From contig NZ_AP019860.1 of NCBI RefSeq assembly GCF_009002475.1, forward strand, positions 1,798,001 to 1,862,000: a stretch of DNA of 64,000 nt, read 5' to 3'. Both the position numbers and the translations under genes were made by a program. Below the pieces are notes generated by a model that was not told the origin of the DNA, searched no databases, and was given only the letters and a program-made list of their open reading frames with translations. Shown in pieces: positions 9,181 to 17,979 of the stretch. Each line of letters opens with the position of its first letter. Position 1 is the stretch's first letter. Source of the DNA: Candidatus Uabimicrobium amorphum. Its GTDB lineage: Bacteria > Planctomycetota > Uabimicrobiia > Uabimicrobiales > Uabimicrobiaceae.

Positions 9181-9729
9181 ATGCAATTAAAAGAAAAAAC
9201 AACGATTATGGATGGTGTCGAAATCAATCAAGTGTTGAATAGACTCGCTGCGGAGATTGTAGAGCAATCACAAGAAATACTACTTGTCGGCATTCATCGT
9301 CGTGGAGTTCCATTGGCCAAGCGCCTTCTAACAAAAATAAACAATTTAGGAAATGCCAATACCAACCTAGCAACGATAGATATATCTTTTTATCAAGAAG
9401 ATTTAACACAAGTCGCCGAACAACCTATCTTCAAAGAATTTGATTGTCCGACAGAAGATCTAAGTAATAAAGATATTGTTCTCATTGATGATGTGATCTA
9501 CTCTGGACGCACCGTTCTCACGGCAATTAATGAAATTATGCAAAAAGGACTGCCCAATAAAATCACATTAGCTGTATTGGTAGATCGCGGTCATCGCCGC
9601 TTTCCTATTCGTCCAGATTATGCCGGAAAATTAGTACCTACAAGACGCAGTGAACACATAAAAGTTATGCTAGAGGAAATAGATGGCGAAGACAAGGTTC
9701 TCATTATGGAAGTGGAAAACGATGAGTAA
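9181..9729 (+). CDS. pyrR: Bifunctional pyrimidine regulator / uracil phosphoribosyltransferase PyrR
   Basis: The 182-residue sequence matches PyrR along its whole length. It has an N-terminal segment that binds the pyr mRNA leader in Gram-positive relatives, a G-I-H-R-R-G-V-P-L-A loop, and the PRPP-binding loop V-L-I-D-D-V-I-Y-S-G-R-T near residues 100-111. D-R-G-H-R and R-R-S-E-H-I motifs follow. The known activities are conversion of uracil and PRPP to UMP and UMP/UTP-dependent attenuation of pyr genes. No pyr biosynthetic gene or evident PyrR-binding leader is in the window, so regulation would act in trans if it exists. Its stop overlaps the next gene by 8 nt (ATGAGTAA), indicating translational coupling. 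Confidence 0.93.
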   Translation: MQLKEKTTIMDGVEINQVLNRLAAEIVEQSQEILLVGIHRRGVPLAKRLLTKINNLGNANTNLATIDISFYQEDLTQVAEQPIFKEFDCPTEDLSNKDIVLIDDVIYSGRTVLTAINEIMQKGLPNKITLAVLVDRGHRRFPIRPDYAGKLVPTRRSEHIKVMLEEIDGEDKVLIMEVENDE

Positions 9730-10216
9730 AATTAATATATGCGTTGTATGTTCGGGTAACATTTGTCGTTCTCCTTTTGTTGAATACGTGCTGAAAAAGG
9801 AACTTGACAACAACTACCATGTATTTTCTGCGGGACTACTCGGAATATACAAACAACCAGCATACGAAGTGTGTGTGGCCCTTGCTCCTAGATTTGGTGT
9901 GCGTTTAGAACCTCATAAGTCACAAGGAGTTACCGGAGAAAATGTACAGCAGTGCGATTATATTCTCGCAATGACCCAAACGCACCTAAAAGGTTTGAGT
10001 ATTTACTTACCAAAAAGAAGACCATACTTACTAAGTGAATTTTTGGACAAAGATGCCGTTTATGACTTAGGCGGTTTGGGAAAAGTGCGTTGCGGGGATG
10101 ATATACCCGATCCGATGGGGCAAAATTCTTTGGTGGTAGAACCTGTATTAAAGCTACTCAAGGAAGCGACGATGAAATTTATCGAGCGCTTAAAGAACGA
10201 CGATCTTCCTGAGTAA
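9722..10216 (+). CDS. Low-molecular-weight protein tyrosine phosphatase family protein
   Basis: The 164-residue protein begins M-S-K-I-N-I-C-V-V-C-S-G-N-I-C-R-S-P, the phosphate-binding loop of the family. The nucleophile is at Cys10 in C-X5-R and the Arg is at 16. A D-D-I-P-D-P segment near residue 128 supplies the general-acid aspartate of the DP motif. These cytoplasmic enzymes dephosphorylate tyrosine residues and are often linked to polysaccharide export or to kinase signalling; some relatives are arginine phosphatases. The ATG at 9722 lies inside the end of pyrR with an 8-nt overlap; an upstream ATG at 9683 would add 13 unrelated residues. Given the many Ser/Thr kinases in this window, a signalling role is possible, but no dedicated kinase partner is adjacent. 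Confidence 0.88.
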   Translation: MSKINICVVCSGNICRSPFVEYVLKKELDNNYHVFSAGLLGIYKQPAYEVCVALAPRFGVRLEPHKSQGVTGENVQQCDYILAMTQTHLKGLSIYLPKRRPYLLSEFLDKDAVYDLGGLGKVRCGDDIPDPMGQNSLVVEPVLKLLKEATMKFIERLKNDDLPE

Positions 10217-10243
10217 ATATTACAAAGAAATGAAAAGTGATCG

Positions 10244-10334
10244 TAGCCGTAATCGTGATTTATGATTACGGCTAGGTCACGGTGACGATTACGGTCACGG
10301 TCACGGTGACGATTACGGCTACGTTGACGATCAC
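10244..10334. repeat. Intergenic hairpin plus GGTCAC/GGTGAC tandem repeats
   Basis: TAGCCGTAATC (10244-10254) and GATTACGGCTA (10264-10274) form an 11-bp perfect stem. They are followed by two copies of a 20-nt unit starting GGTCACGGTGAC (10275-10294 and 10299-10318). The array continues in a degenerate GATTACGGCTACG/TTGACGATCAC form to 10334. In one frame it reads as Gly/His/Asp/Tyr-rich codons but has no start codon. It lies between two convergent genes, so it may act as a bidirectional terminator or may be a decayed low-complexity coding tail. Confidence 0.6.
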
Positions 10335-10342
10335 AAGTTTTT

Positions 10343-10370
10343 AGAGTGACGCTTTCATTTGTGACACTCT
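10343..10370 (-). terminator. Possible weak terminator hairpin after the subtilisin gene
   Basis: AGAGTG (10343-10348) and CACTCT (10365-10370) pair directly after the stop codon of the minus-strand subtilisin gene, with partial pairing inside the loop. No T-run follows in the minus direction, so efficiency is doubtful. Confidence 0.35.
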
Positions 10371-11315
10371 CTAGCCAATGTAAAGCTGTGAAACATCTAC
10401 ATTTTCTAGCAATCTCTTTGGATTTACAATTCCATATCCATAGAATCTATCGCGTCCCACAATCCCTGCATCGTCTGCTGTACGCAGCAAGTGCTCGCGA
10501 ACGCGTTCAGGTGTGTCGATCGGTGTATTGTTGCTATCACTATTCTTGTGTTTTGCGATGAGAAGTGCTAGAACACCTGTGATAAATGGTGTTGCCATAC
10601 TTGTACCAGACAAAATAGCATACTGATTATTCAGGTGAGTTGAATAAATATCCTGCCCTGGGGCCGCAATATCTAATTCGTTACCATCTGAGGAAAACCA
10701 ACTACGCTCTAAATGCTTGTCGATTGCTCCCACGCAAATAACTTCTTCGTATCTTCCAGGATAATCAATATCATTATCTTCGTATGTATCACCGTCATTA
10801 CCTGCGGCAGCAACTACAGTTATATTTTTGGCATACGCGCGTTTTACAGCTTCGTGAAGGACAGGACTATCGTAATTACTTCCCAAAGACATAGAAATGA
10901 TATCCATGTCATTTTCGATGGCCCAATCGATTCCCTTGGCAATCATTTCATAACTACCAGAACCGTTGTCGCCCAAAACTTTCACAGCGTAAACGTGTGC
11001 TTTTGGTGCAACACCAACTACTCCAAATGCATTGTCTGTCGCCGCAACAATTCCTGCCACGTGAGTACCATGCCCTGCACGGTCTTCATAGTCATTTATG
11101 TCATCCGAGGTAAAATTTGCTCCGCCTTTGAGATTGTCGGTCAAGTCAGGGTGTTTAATGCAACCAGTATCTAAAATGGCAACTTTAACGCCTTCTCCCT
11201 TGCTTTCCTTCCACACGTCGTATACATTTAGAGCTTTAATTCCCCAGTCGATGACTTGGTCTTTTTTATCTCCAGCCCATTTGACTTCATTCACTTCTAA
11301 TTTTATTGTTGTCAT
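10371..11315 (-). CDS. Intracellular-type subtilisin (S8 family serine protease)
   Basis: The 314-residue protein has the complete S8 catalytic triad: Asp49 in A-I-L-D-T-G, His82 in G-H-G-T-H-V-A-G and Ser239 in S-G-T-S-M-A-T-P. An oxyanion Asn lies in A-A-A-G-N-D-G. It has no signal peptide, no transmembrane segment and only a short N-terminal extension of about 40 residues. That extension fits the propeptide-like leader of intracellular subtilisins rather than the longer pro-domain of secreted ones. The start is ATG 11315, preceded by AGGAAGG (complement of 11324-11330); a longer frame to 11348 adds 11 residues with no homology. It is encoded alone, convergent with the tyrosine phosphatase gene. 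A cytoplasmic proteolytic role is likely; the substrate is unknown. Confidence 0.92.
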   Translation of the reverse strand: MTTIKLEVNEVKWAGDKKDQVIDWGIKALNVYDVWKESKGEGVKVAILDTGCIKHPDLTDNLKGGANFTSDDINDYEDRAGHGTHVAGIVAATDNAFGVVGVAPKAHVYAVKVLGDNGSGSYEMIAKGIDWAIENDMDIISMSLGSNYDSPVLHEAVKRAYAKNITVVAAAGNDGDTYEDNDIDYPGRYEEVICVGAIDKHLERSWFSSDGNELDIAAPGQDIYSTHLNNQYAILSGTSMATPFITGVLALLIAKHKNSDSNNTPIDTPERVREHLLRTADDAGIVGRDRFYGYGIVNPKRLLENVDVSQLYIG

Positions 11316-11452
11316 TTGTATAACCTTCCTACTCAAAACTATCCACAATGGTTTTGTTTCTCCAAAATTTTAATATGGAAAGATTATCCTAATTATAAGG
11401 AAGTGGAGGGAACAAAAGGATTTTGGATAAGTTGAAGCTAAAAGAGAGAACA

Positions 11453-11481
11453 TGATGAGGGTTTCGTAGAAACACCTCACC
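11453..11481 (-). terminator. Hairpin downstream of the bPH-domain gene
   Basis: GATGAGGGTTTC (from 11453) and GAAACACCTCACC (to 11481) pair with one bulge around a 3-nt loop, 22 nt beyond the stop of the minus-strand membrane protein. Only a weak T-rich tract follows in the minus direction. The rest of 11316-11503 shows no gene. Confidence 0.45.
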
Positions 11482-11503
11482 AATATTCAAACACAAATAC
11501 CTA

Positions 11504-12187
11504 CTACTTGCGAACAATAGTCTGTATTTTTTTCTCTACGCGGTTGATAAATGGAACGTTTTCTAAGCGTATGGTTGGTGCATTTGGAACGGAAAATGTC
11601 AATGTTCCCGATAATAGGAGTGCATATTCAAAAACATCGTCAATCGATTTTTGTACTTGTAAGTCGATTACAGGATATTCTCTTACATCACCAAACAAAC
11701 CGTGTTTGTGGAAAATACGTGTTGATTCGATTACCCAACGGTTCCATAAGAAGTTGGCTAAAATTCCTGCAACAACCATCAAAAAGAGGATTGCCGATAT
11801 CATACAGTAGAACATCGTCGACGCATGAACCTGCTGAAACAATATATCAAAAACTTTCTTCATTGGGGCAATGATTTCCCATTTACTATTCGCCCACAAC
11901 AAAGCAAAGATTGTTGCGATAATGACCATTGCTAGTGCCATTGCTTTTACACCGGGAAAATCAAAGGCAATAATGAGAATGTTCACCAAAAAGACAATGA
12001 TAAATAGTGTACCGGCAATGGTGCTGCTTTCCGCACTACTTCCACTTCTAGCTGAAGCCTCCATAATTGCGCATATGATGCATACGATCATTAAAGGATA
12101 GAAAAAAACAATTTTAGGTAAGGGAACTACTGTATGACGTAATTTTCGTGCCGGTGTTGAACTAGCACTACCTTTTGTGTCGGACAT
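11504..12187 (-). CDS. Membrane protein with C-terminal bacterial PH (DUF304-like) domain
   Basis: The 227-residue product starts with a polar, Ser/Thr-rich cytoplasmic segment of about 22 residues. Four hydrophobic stretches follow at about 25-45, 57-77, 80-100 and 122-147. The last 80 residues, from W-N-R-W-V-I-E-S-T-R-I onward, alternate short strands. They contain the pattern G-L-F-G-D-V-R-E-Y-P-V-I-D-L-Q, as in bPH/DUF304 (YdbS-like) domains. The start is ATG 12187, with AAAGGTGAT eight bases upstream; a GTG at 12199 lies inside that ribosome site. It is transcribed divergently from uvrA. Function is unknown; PH-like domains in this family sit at the cytoplasmic face of the membrane. Confidence 0.65.
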   Translation of the reverse strand: MSDTKGSASSTPARKLRHTVVPLPKIVFFYPLMIVCIICAIMEASARSGSSAESSTIAGTLFIIVFLVNILIIAFDFPGVKAMALAMVIIATIFALLWANSKWEIIAPMKKVFDILFQQVHASTMFYCMISAILFLMVVAGILANFLWNRWVIESTRIFHKHGLFGDVREYPVIDLQVQKSIDDVFEYALLLSGTLTFSVPNAPTIRLENVPFINRVEKKIQTIVRK

Positions 12188-12364
12188 ATTCCTTATCACC
12201 TTTCTAAAAATAGATAAGATAAGATTGAAACGGTAAAACTCTAAAATATTTTTTTTAATCTGACTCTAACAGATTTGATGGTTTATCTATGTTATATTTC
12301 AAATTGGTAGCTATTATTTTTGTAGTGATTTATAAACTTTTGTTTACCAAGTTAGACGCTTTTA

Positions 12365-12432
12365 AGCCCGCTTGCGAGCCTGAACCCGCTTCCGAAAATA
12401 CAATATTTCGGGCTCGGGCTCGCAAACGGGCT
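12365..12432. repeat. Long GC-rich imperfect hairpin with GGGCTC repeats
   Basis: The left arm (from AGCCCG at 12365) and the right arm (to GGGCT at 12432) pair over more than 25 positions with a few mismatches and a short AT loop. The right arm holds CGGGCTCGGGCTC twice. The composition is far more GC-rich than its surroundings. It resembles REP-like palindromic elements and lies in the divergent intergenic region 12188-12654. Confidence 0.7.
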
Positions 12433-12501
12433 CGGGCTCAAATCGTAATTACATTGCCACCGTGTATGATACTCACCACCAAATTCAGTGAGAATTAGCA
12501 G

Positions 12502-12541
12502 AAAATACCTTAGATGCATTTAAGGTATTTTAGTATTTTTT
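12502..12541 (+). terminator. Terminator-like hairpin in the region upstream of uvrA
   Basis: AAAATACCTTA (12502-12512) and TAAGGTATTTT (12521-12531) form an 11-bp perfect stem, followed by AG and a TATTTTTT run (to 12541). The orientation is forward, yet no forward gene lies upstream. It therefore ends either an unannotated short transcript from 12200-12500 or a leader. Confidence 0.6.
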
Positions 12542-12592
12542 ACCGCTAATGTCAATTTTTGTTCATTTTATACATTTTATACTGGAAGTTTA

Positions 12593-12622
12593 TTGTAAAA
12601 TTTCGTACAAAATCCGTATACA
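12593..12622 (+). promoter_or_regulatory. Candidate promoter for uvrA
   Basis: TTGTAA (12593-12598) and TATACA (12617-12622) are separated by 18 bases. Each box matches the consensus at four of six positions. The predicted start would leave about 26 nt before the ATG at 12655, and TGGAG at 12642-12646 serves as ribosome site. No clear LexA-type box is seen. Confidence 0.35.
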
Positions 12623-12654
12623 TGAAAATATTAAACTATAGTGGAGTGCGAAAA

Positions 12655-15600
12655 ATGCAAGAAAACATCGAAATAACAGGTGCTCGGGAACACAACTTAC
12701 AAAATGTAAGTGTCTCCTTTCCACGATACACTATGACCGTCGTAACAGGTGTTTCTGGCTCAGGAAAATCATCACTGGTTCACGATACTCTATTCAAAGA
12801 AGGACAACGAAGATTTATTGAATCGCTTTCCCCATACGCACGTCAGTTCCTAGGACAAATGCAAAAACCGAAAGTTGATCAAATTGAAGGTCTGTCCCCA
12901 ACCATTTGTATCGATCAAAAAAGACGCGGGCGAAGTGCACGTTCCACTGTAGGTACTATTACAGAAATATACGATCATTTGCGTTTATTGTTTGCTCGTC
13001 TCGGTGAACCCCACTGTCCTTCTTGCGCAAAAAAAATTGTCACCCAAACGCCCGACCAAATTTCGCGGCATCTTTTAAAACATTTTGACCAAAAAAAAAT
13101 ATATATACTTGCCCCGATGTTTATCGATCGCAAGGGAGAATATCGCAAAGAATTACAAAAATGGAAAACCGATGGCTTTATACGCATACGTATCGATGGC
13201 AAAATATATCGCCTGGATGAAGAGATTAAATTAAAACGCTACGAAAAACACACACTAGAACTAGTTATTGACCGCATAAAAGTAAGCGAAAGAGAACGAG
13301 GACGTGTTCACGAAGGCATCGAGCAAGCGATCAACATCACTGGTGGCATCATGGCTGTTTACAGCGAAGACGACGTACACCAAGTGCACTCTGTGCATCT
13401 GTCATGTCCTAGTTGTGGAATTAGTATACCAGAAATGGAACCACGCTTGTTTTCATTTAACAATGCACAAGGAGCATGTTCGCAATGTGGCGGTAAGGGT
13501 ATACAAGAAACCTTTGAGGAAAGCCTCATTATTCCTGACGAAAATGTCACCATCACAGATGGTGCACTTAAATGCGTAAAACAAGATGGCCAGATATTAT
13601 TCTCCAGCTATGGTATAGATGAAATCAAAAAACTGGCTAAAATTCGCAAAGTATCTTTGAAAAAAACCTGGAAAAAACTCCCTGATTCTTTTAAAGAAGA
13701 GGTTCTGTGGGGAGTACATATAAAAAAGAAATTACATTTTCCAGGTGTAATTCCCATCATGAAAAAAGTCTATGACAAGTGGAATTTATATCAGCTGCGA
13801 CGCTTTATTCGCGCAACGACTTGCAAAGAATGTGCGGGAAGTCGTTTGCGTCGTGAAGCTTTATCTATCTTATTTCGCGACAAAAACATCTTCGATCTTG
13901 TGACGATGACAGTAAGTGATTTACAACAATTTTTACGCGAAATAAAATTGCGTCAAACAGAGACACTTGTGGGTAAAGAGATTTTTAAAGAGCTAAAATT
14001 GCGCCTAGCATTTCTACATCAAGTCGGATTAGGTTATCTGACCTTACAGCGTACAGCAAATACTCTATCCGGTGGAGAAATGCAGCGGATACGACTCGCA
14101 AGGCAACTGGGTTCTGGTTTGCAAGGTGTTCTATACATTCTTGACGAACCCTCGATTGGGCTTCATCCGCGAGACAATGTGCAATTACTCCAAGCTTTAA
14201 AACAATTGCGTAACGCCGGAAACTCCCTCGTTGTCATCGAACACGATGAAGAGACAATGAACTACAGTGACCATATCATAGACATTGGCCCAGGTGCAGG
14301 TAGTGGTGGTGGACAACTCGTCGCCCAAGGTAGGGTTCGCGATATCAAAGCAAATAAAGATTCCATCACCGGTCAATTTCTCACAAAGGCACAAAGCATA
14401 CCTGTCCCGAAAAAACGCAGAGCCACCACAAAAAAATGGCTCAAGATTGTCAATGCCAGCGAACACAATTTAAAAAATATTGATGTAGAAATTCCCCTCG
14501 AAGTGTTGTGTATTGTTACCGGAGTTTCCGGGAGTGGAAAGTCGACACTGATAGACGATATTCTCAAAAAAGCGCTCGCATATCACATACATGGAAGTAG
14601 CAAAACTCCGGGAAAACACAAAAGAATTAACGGAATAAAGCACATTGATAAAGTAATCGAAGTCGACCAATCCCCGATCGGTAGAACGCCGCGTAGTAAC
14701 CCAGCTACATATACCAAAGTGTTTGATGAAATTCGCAATTTATTCAGCATGTTGCCAGAATCCAAAATGCGTGGTTATCAATCAGGACGGTTTTCTTTTA
14801 ACGTCGCTGGCGGAAGATGCGAAGAATGCAAAGGTGCTGGAGTAAAAGAAATAGAGATGCAATTTTTATCAAATGTATTCATTGAATGTGAATTTTGCGA
14901 AGGGCATCGCTTTAACAACGAAACACTCCAGGTAAAATATAACGATAAAAATATATATGATATTTTGGAAATGCCTATTTCCGAAGCGACTACTTTTTTC
15001 GAAAACCAACCGAAAATATACAAAACATTGAGCATTTTATGTGAAGTAGGTCTAGGATACCTCAAGTTAGGACAACCCTCACCGACATTATCTGGTGGCG
15101 AAGCACAGCGTATAAAACTCGTACGTGAACTACGGCGTACTGATACAGGCAAAACGCTATACATACTTGACGAGCCAACAACGGGGCTACATTTTTTTGA
15201 CATTCAAAATCTTTTATCGGCGATTCAAAAGCTGGTAGAAAAGGGAAATTCTGTCGTTGTCATAGAGCATAACCTTGATATCATCAAAGTCGCAGATTAT
15301 ATTATCGACCTAGGACCGGAAGGCGGTGAAGGCGGTGGTGAAATAGTTGTTGCAGGCACCCCAGAAAAGGTTATGCGTTGCAAAAAATCTTACACGGGCC
15401 AAGCTCTTAAGGGCTTTCTCCATCCACAACCACAACGGCAAAAACCACGCAGTAAAGTAAAACCAAGAGACATAAAAATATTTGGCGCGATGAAAAACAA
15501 TCTTAAAAATATCGATGTTTGCTTTCCCAAAGACCAAATGACCGTTGTCACAGGCGTTTCGGGAAGTGGAAAAACATCACTGGTTTTTGACACGCTATTT

Positions 15601-17967
15601 GCCGAAGGACAACGCGCTTTCCTTGAATCACTCTCTACGTACGCACGTCGCTTTCTCGGTAGACTCGACCATGGATTTGTCGATTCCATAGAAGGGTTAG
15701 CTCCGGCCATCGCCATAGATCAAAAAAACGCTTCGCGTAACCCGCGCTCTACCGTGGCGACAATGACAGAAATATACGATTACTTGCGTATTTTGTATTC
15801 GCGAGTGGGAGTGGCTCATTGCCCGGAGTGCAATCAAAAACTGCAATCATATACTTCAAGTACAAGTGCCGCCCACATTGTAAAAAACTGGCAAGGGCAC
15901 AAAGGAATGATTCTCGCACCACTGTACATGCCCAGTGCTAACAAATATTATCGATTAAGTAGTCCTTCACATTTGAAGGACTATAAAAAGTCTTTGATAG
16001 AAAAAGGTTTTTCGCGAATATTAATTGGTGGTACGGTTTACCGACTCGATGAAAAATTCCCTACCGACAAACGCGTTCCGATCCATTTAATTATCGATCG
16101 TATTCACGTCAAGAAAAATGCACAAAATCGTATCGCCGAAGCCATGGAAACGGCTTTTCACCTTGGGGAGAACATTGCATTTTTCTATAGCGAAGATACA
16201 TCACTGCAACCCTACAGCACCATACCAGCATGTATTCCCTGTGACTACTATCAGTTTGATGAACTGCACCCCCGCTACTTTTCCTTCAACCACTATTTGG
16301 GTGGATGCGCAGATTGTGATGGACTGGGATACTACGACGACGTTAGCGAAGTATGCATTGAGTGTAATGGTAAAAGACTGAATGCTCGCAGCCTGGCTGT
16401 TTACGTTGGCGAGAAATCGATATACGACTTTTGCGAGTTGAAGATTTCTGATGCGCAAAAATTCATTCGCAACGTAAAGTTAACAAAAACCCAAGCCATT
16501 ATTGCCAAGGATGTTCTCAAAGAAATTCAAAATCGCCTAAAGTTTCTAGTTGACGTTGGTTTAGAGTATCTAACGCTTAGTCGTCGTGCAAATACACTTT
16601 CTGGTGGTGAAGCCCAAAGAATACGTCTCGCTTCGCAAATTGGCAACTCACTTGTTGGCGTATTATACATTCTCGACGAACCAACCATCGGTCTGCACCC
16701 ACGCGACACAACACGACTTCTTACTACATTAAAGAAACTAGTTTCAATAGGCAATACAGTGGTGATGGTCGAACACGATAAACAGTGTATGCAGAACGCA
16801 CATCATATTATCGATATGGGACCAGGAGCAGGACATTTAGGTGGAGAAGTCGTCGCCACCGGAACAATGAAAAAATTGATGAAGGATGAAAAGTCTCTTA
16901 CAGGGAAATATTTACAACAAAATATTGCCATCGCTCCGAAAAAACGCAAGGCTGCCAAAAGCCACTTGAGCATAAAAAAAGCTTCGCAGCACAATTTACA
17001 AAATATAGACGTAGATATACCTGTCGAAAGACTGTCCGTGGTAACAGGTGTCTCTGGTAGCGGAAAATCGACATTGGTAGTCGATGTCATTCAAAGAGCT
17101 CTGGAATATGGCTGGAAAGACAATACAATCAAAGGAAAAAAAAGTGATGGCTTTGGGCAAATATCTGGTCTAAACAACATTGATGCGTTTACCGTAATTG
17201 ACCAATCACCGATCGGGCGCTCTCCCAAATCAAATCCAGCGACGTATTCTGGTATCTTTAACCATATACGTAAGTTTTACGCGCAGTTACCTGGAGCCAA
17301 AACACGAGGCTTTACGGCTTCGCGATTTTCTTTTAATCGCCCAGGAGGAAGGTGTGAAGCTTGTGAAGGAAAAGGATCTATAGTTGTGCACATGCATTTT
17401 TTATCCGATGTATCGATCACATGTGAAGCCTGTAAAGGACAGCGTTACCTCGAAGAAACTCTCAGTGTTCTCTACAAAGGAAAAAATATATCTCAAGTTT
17501 TGGATATGGACATCAAAGAAGCATTGGATTTTTTTGAATCGCATCGCGTTATTGCAAAAAAACTTCAAGTGTTGTATGATGTAGGTCTTGGGTATATGAA
17601 GTTAGGACAACCAGTCACCACTCTTTCGGGTGGTGAAGCACAAAGAATGAAATTGGCCGCAGAGTTATCCTCTAGAGGTAAAACGCGAACTTTGTACTTG
17701 TTAGACGAACCAACAACGGGTTTACACTTTGCTGATGTAGAAAAGCTTATTTCTGTATTGCAAAATCTTGTCGATGCGGGCAATACCGTTGTGGTGATTG
17801 AACACAATCTCGATGTTATTGCTACTGCAGATTGGATTATCGACCTCGGTCCCGAAGGTGGGGAACAAGGTGGAAATATCGTTTTTTGCGGCAAGCCACA
17901 AAATCTAGCAAAGCAAAAAAATAGCCATACTGGTTTGTGCCTAAAACAGCATTTGCAAAACTTGTAA
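12655..17967 (+). CDS. uvrA: Tandem-duplicated UvrA (two UvrA units fused, four ABC domains)
   Basis: The 1770-residue protein is two UvrA monomers head to tail, where a normal UvrA has about 940 residues. UvrA is the damage-recognition ATPase of nucleotide excision repair. Walker A loops (GVSGSGKS/T) lie near residues 32-39, 622-629, 967-974 and 1465-1472. LSGGE signatures lie near 472, 813, 1316 and 1658. Both halves keep the DNA-binding zinc finger CX2CX19CX2C (722/725/745/748 and 1567/1570/1590/1593). The first half keeps the UvrB-binding domain (A-P-M-F-I-D-R-K-G-E-Y). The second half has a diverged counterpart and lacks roughly 100 residues after G-L-G-Y-Y-D-D. The junction is a basic linker near 915-940. 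Tandem UvrAs are known in Planctomycetes and Bacteroidetes. The start is ATG 12655 with TGGAG; an upstream frame to 12559 has no ribosome site. Confidence 0.95.
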   Translation: MQENIEITGAREHNLQNVSVSFPRYTMTVVTGVSGSGKSSLVHDTLFKEGQRRFIESLSPYARQFLGQMQKPKVDQIEGLSPTICIDQKRRGRSARSTVGTITEIYDHLRLLFARLGEPHCPSCAKKIVTQTPDQISRHLLKHFDQKKIYILAPMFIDRKGEYRKELQKWKTDGFIRIRIDGKIYRLDEEIKLKRYEKHTLELVIDRIKVSERERGRVHEGIEQAINITGGIMAVYSEDDVHQVHSVHLSCPSCGISIPEMEPRLFSFNNAQGACSQCGGKGIQETFEESLIIPDENVTITDGALKCVKQDGQILFSSYGIDEIKKLAKIRKVSLKKTWKKLPDSFKEEVLWGVHIKKKLHFPGVIPIMKKVYDKWNLYQLRRFIRATTCKECAGSRLRREALSILFRDKNIFDLVTMTVSDLQQFLREIKLRQTETLVGKEIFKELKLRLAFLHQVGLGYLTLQRTANTLSGGEMQRIRLARQLGSGLQGVLYILDEPSIGLHPRDNVQLLQALKQLRNAGNSLVVIEHDEETMNYSDHIIDIGPGAGSGGGQLVAQGRVRDIKANKDSITGQFLTKAQSIPVPKKRRATTKKWLKIVNASEHNLKNIDVEIPLEVLCIVTGVSGSGKSTLIDDILKKALAYHIHGSSKTPGKHKRINGIKHIDKVIEVDQSPIGRTPRSNPATYTKVFDEIRNLFSMLPESKMRGYQSGRFSFNVAGGRCEECKGAGVKEIEMQFLSNVFIECEFCEGHRFNNETLQVKYNDKNIYDILEMPISEATTFFENQPKIYKTLSILCEVGLGYLKLGQPSPTLSGGEAQRIKLVRELRRTDTGKTLYILDEPTTGLHFFDIQNLLSAIQKLVEKGNSVVVIEHNLDIIKVADYIIDLGPEGGEGGGEIVVAGTPEKVMRCKKSYTGQALKGFLHPQPQRQKPRSKVKPRDIKIFGAMKNNLKNIDVCFPKDQMTVVTGVSGSGKTSLVFDTLFAEGQRAFLESLSTYARRFLGRLDHGFVDSIEGLAPAIAIDQKNASRNPRSTVATMTEIYDYLRILYSRVGVAHCPECNQKLQSYTSSTSAAHIVKNWQGHKGMILAPLYMPSANKYYRLSSPSHLKDYKKSLIEKGFSRILIGGTVYRLDEKFPTDKRVPIHLIIDRIHVKKNAQNRIAEAMETAFHLGENIAFFYSEDTSLQPYSTIPACIPCDYYQFDELHPRYFSFNHYLGGCADCDGLGYYDDVSEVCIECNGKRLNARSLAVYVGEKSIYDFCELKISDAQKFIRNVKLTKTQAIIAKDVLKEIQNRLKFLVDVGLEYLTLSRRANTLSGGEAQRIRLASQIGNSLVGVLYILDEPTIGLHPRDTTRLLTTLKKLVSIGNTVVMVEHDKQCMQNAHHIIDMGPGAGHLGGEVVATGTMKKLMKDEKSLTGKYLQQNIAIAPKKRKAAKSHLSIKKASQHNLQNIDVDIPVERLSVVTGVSGSGKSTLVVDVIQRALEYGWKDNTIKGKKSDGFGQISGLNNIDAFTVIDQSPIGRSPKSNPATYSGIFNHIRKFYAQLPGAKTRGFTASRFSFNRPGGRCEACEGKGSIVVHMHFLSDVSITCEACKGQRYLEETLSVLYKGKNISQVLDMDIKEALDFFESHRVIAKKLQVLYDVGLGYMKLGQPVTTLSGGEAQRMKLAAELSSRGKTRTLYLLDEPTTGLHFADVEKLISVLQNLVDAGNTVVVIEHNLDVIATADWIIDLGPEGGEQGGNIVFCGKPQNLAKQKNSHTGLCLKQHLQNL

Positions 17968-17979
17968 AGGGATGAAGAA

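Noticed and set aside
12289..12498. 69-residue forward frame in front of uvrA
   Set aside because: It crosses the GC-rich palindrome and reads as Arg/Ala repeats; no ribosome site. A non-coding role of the region is more plausible.
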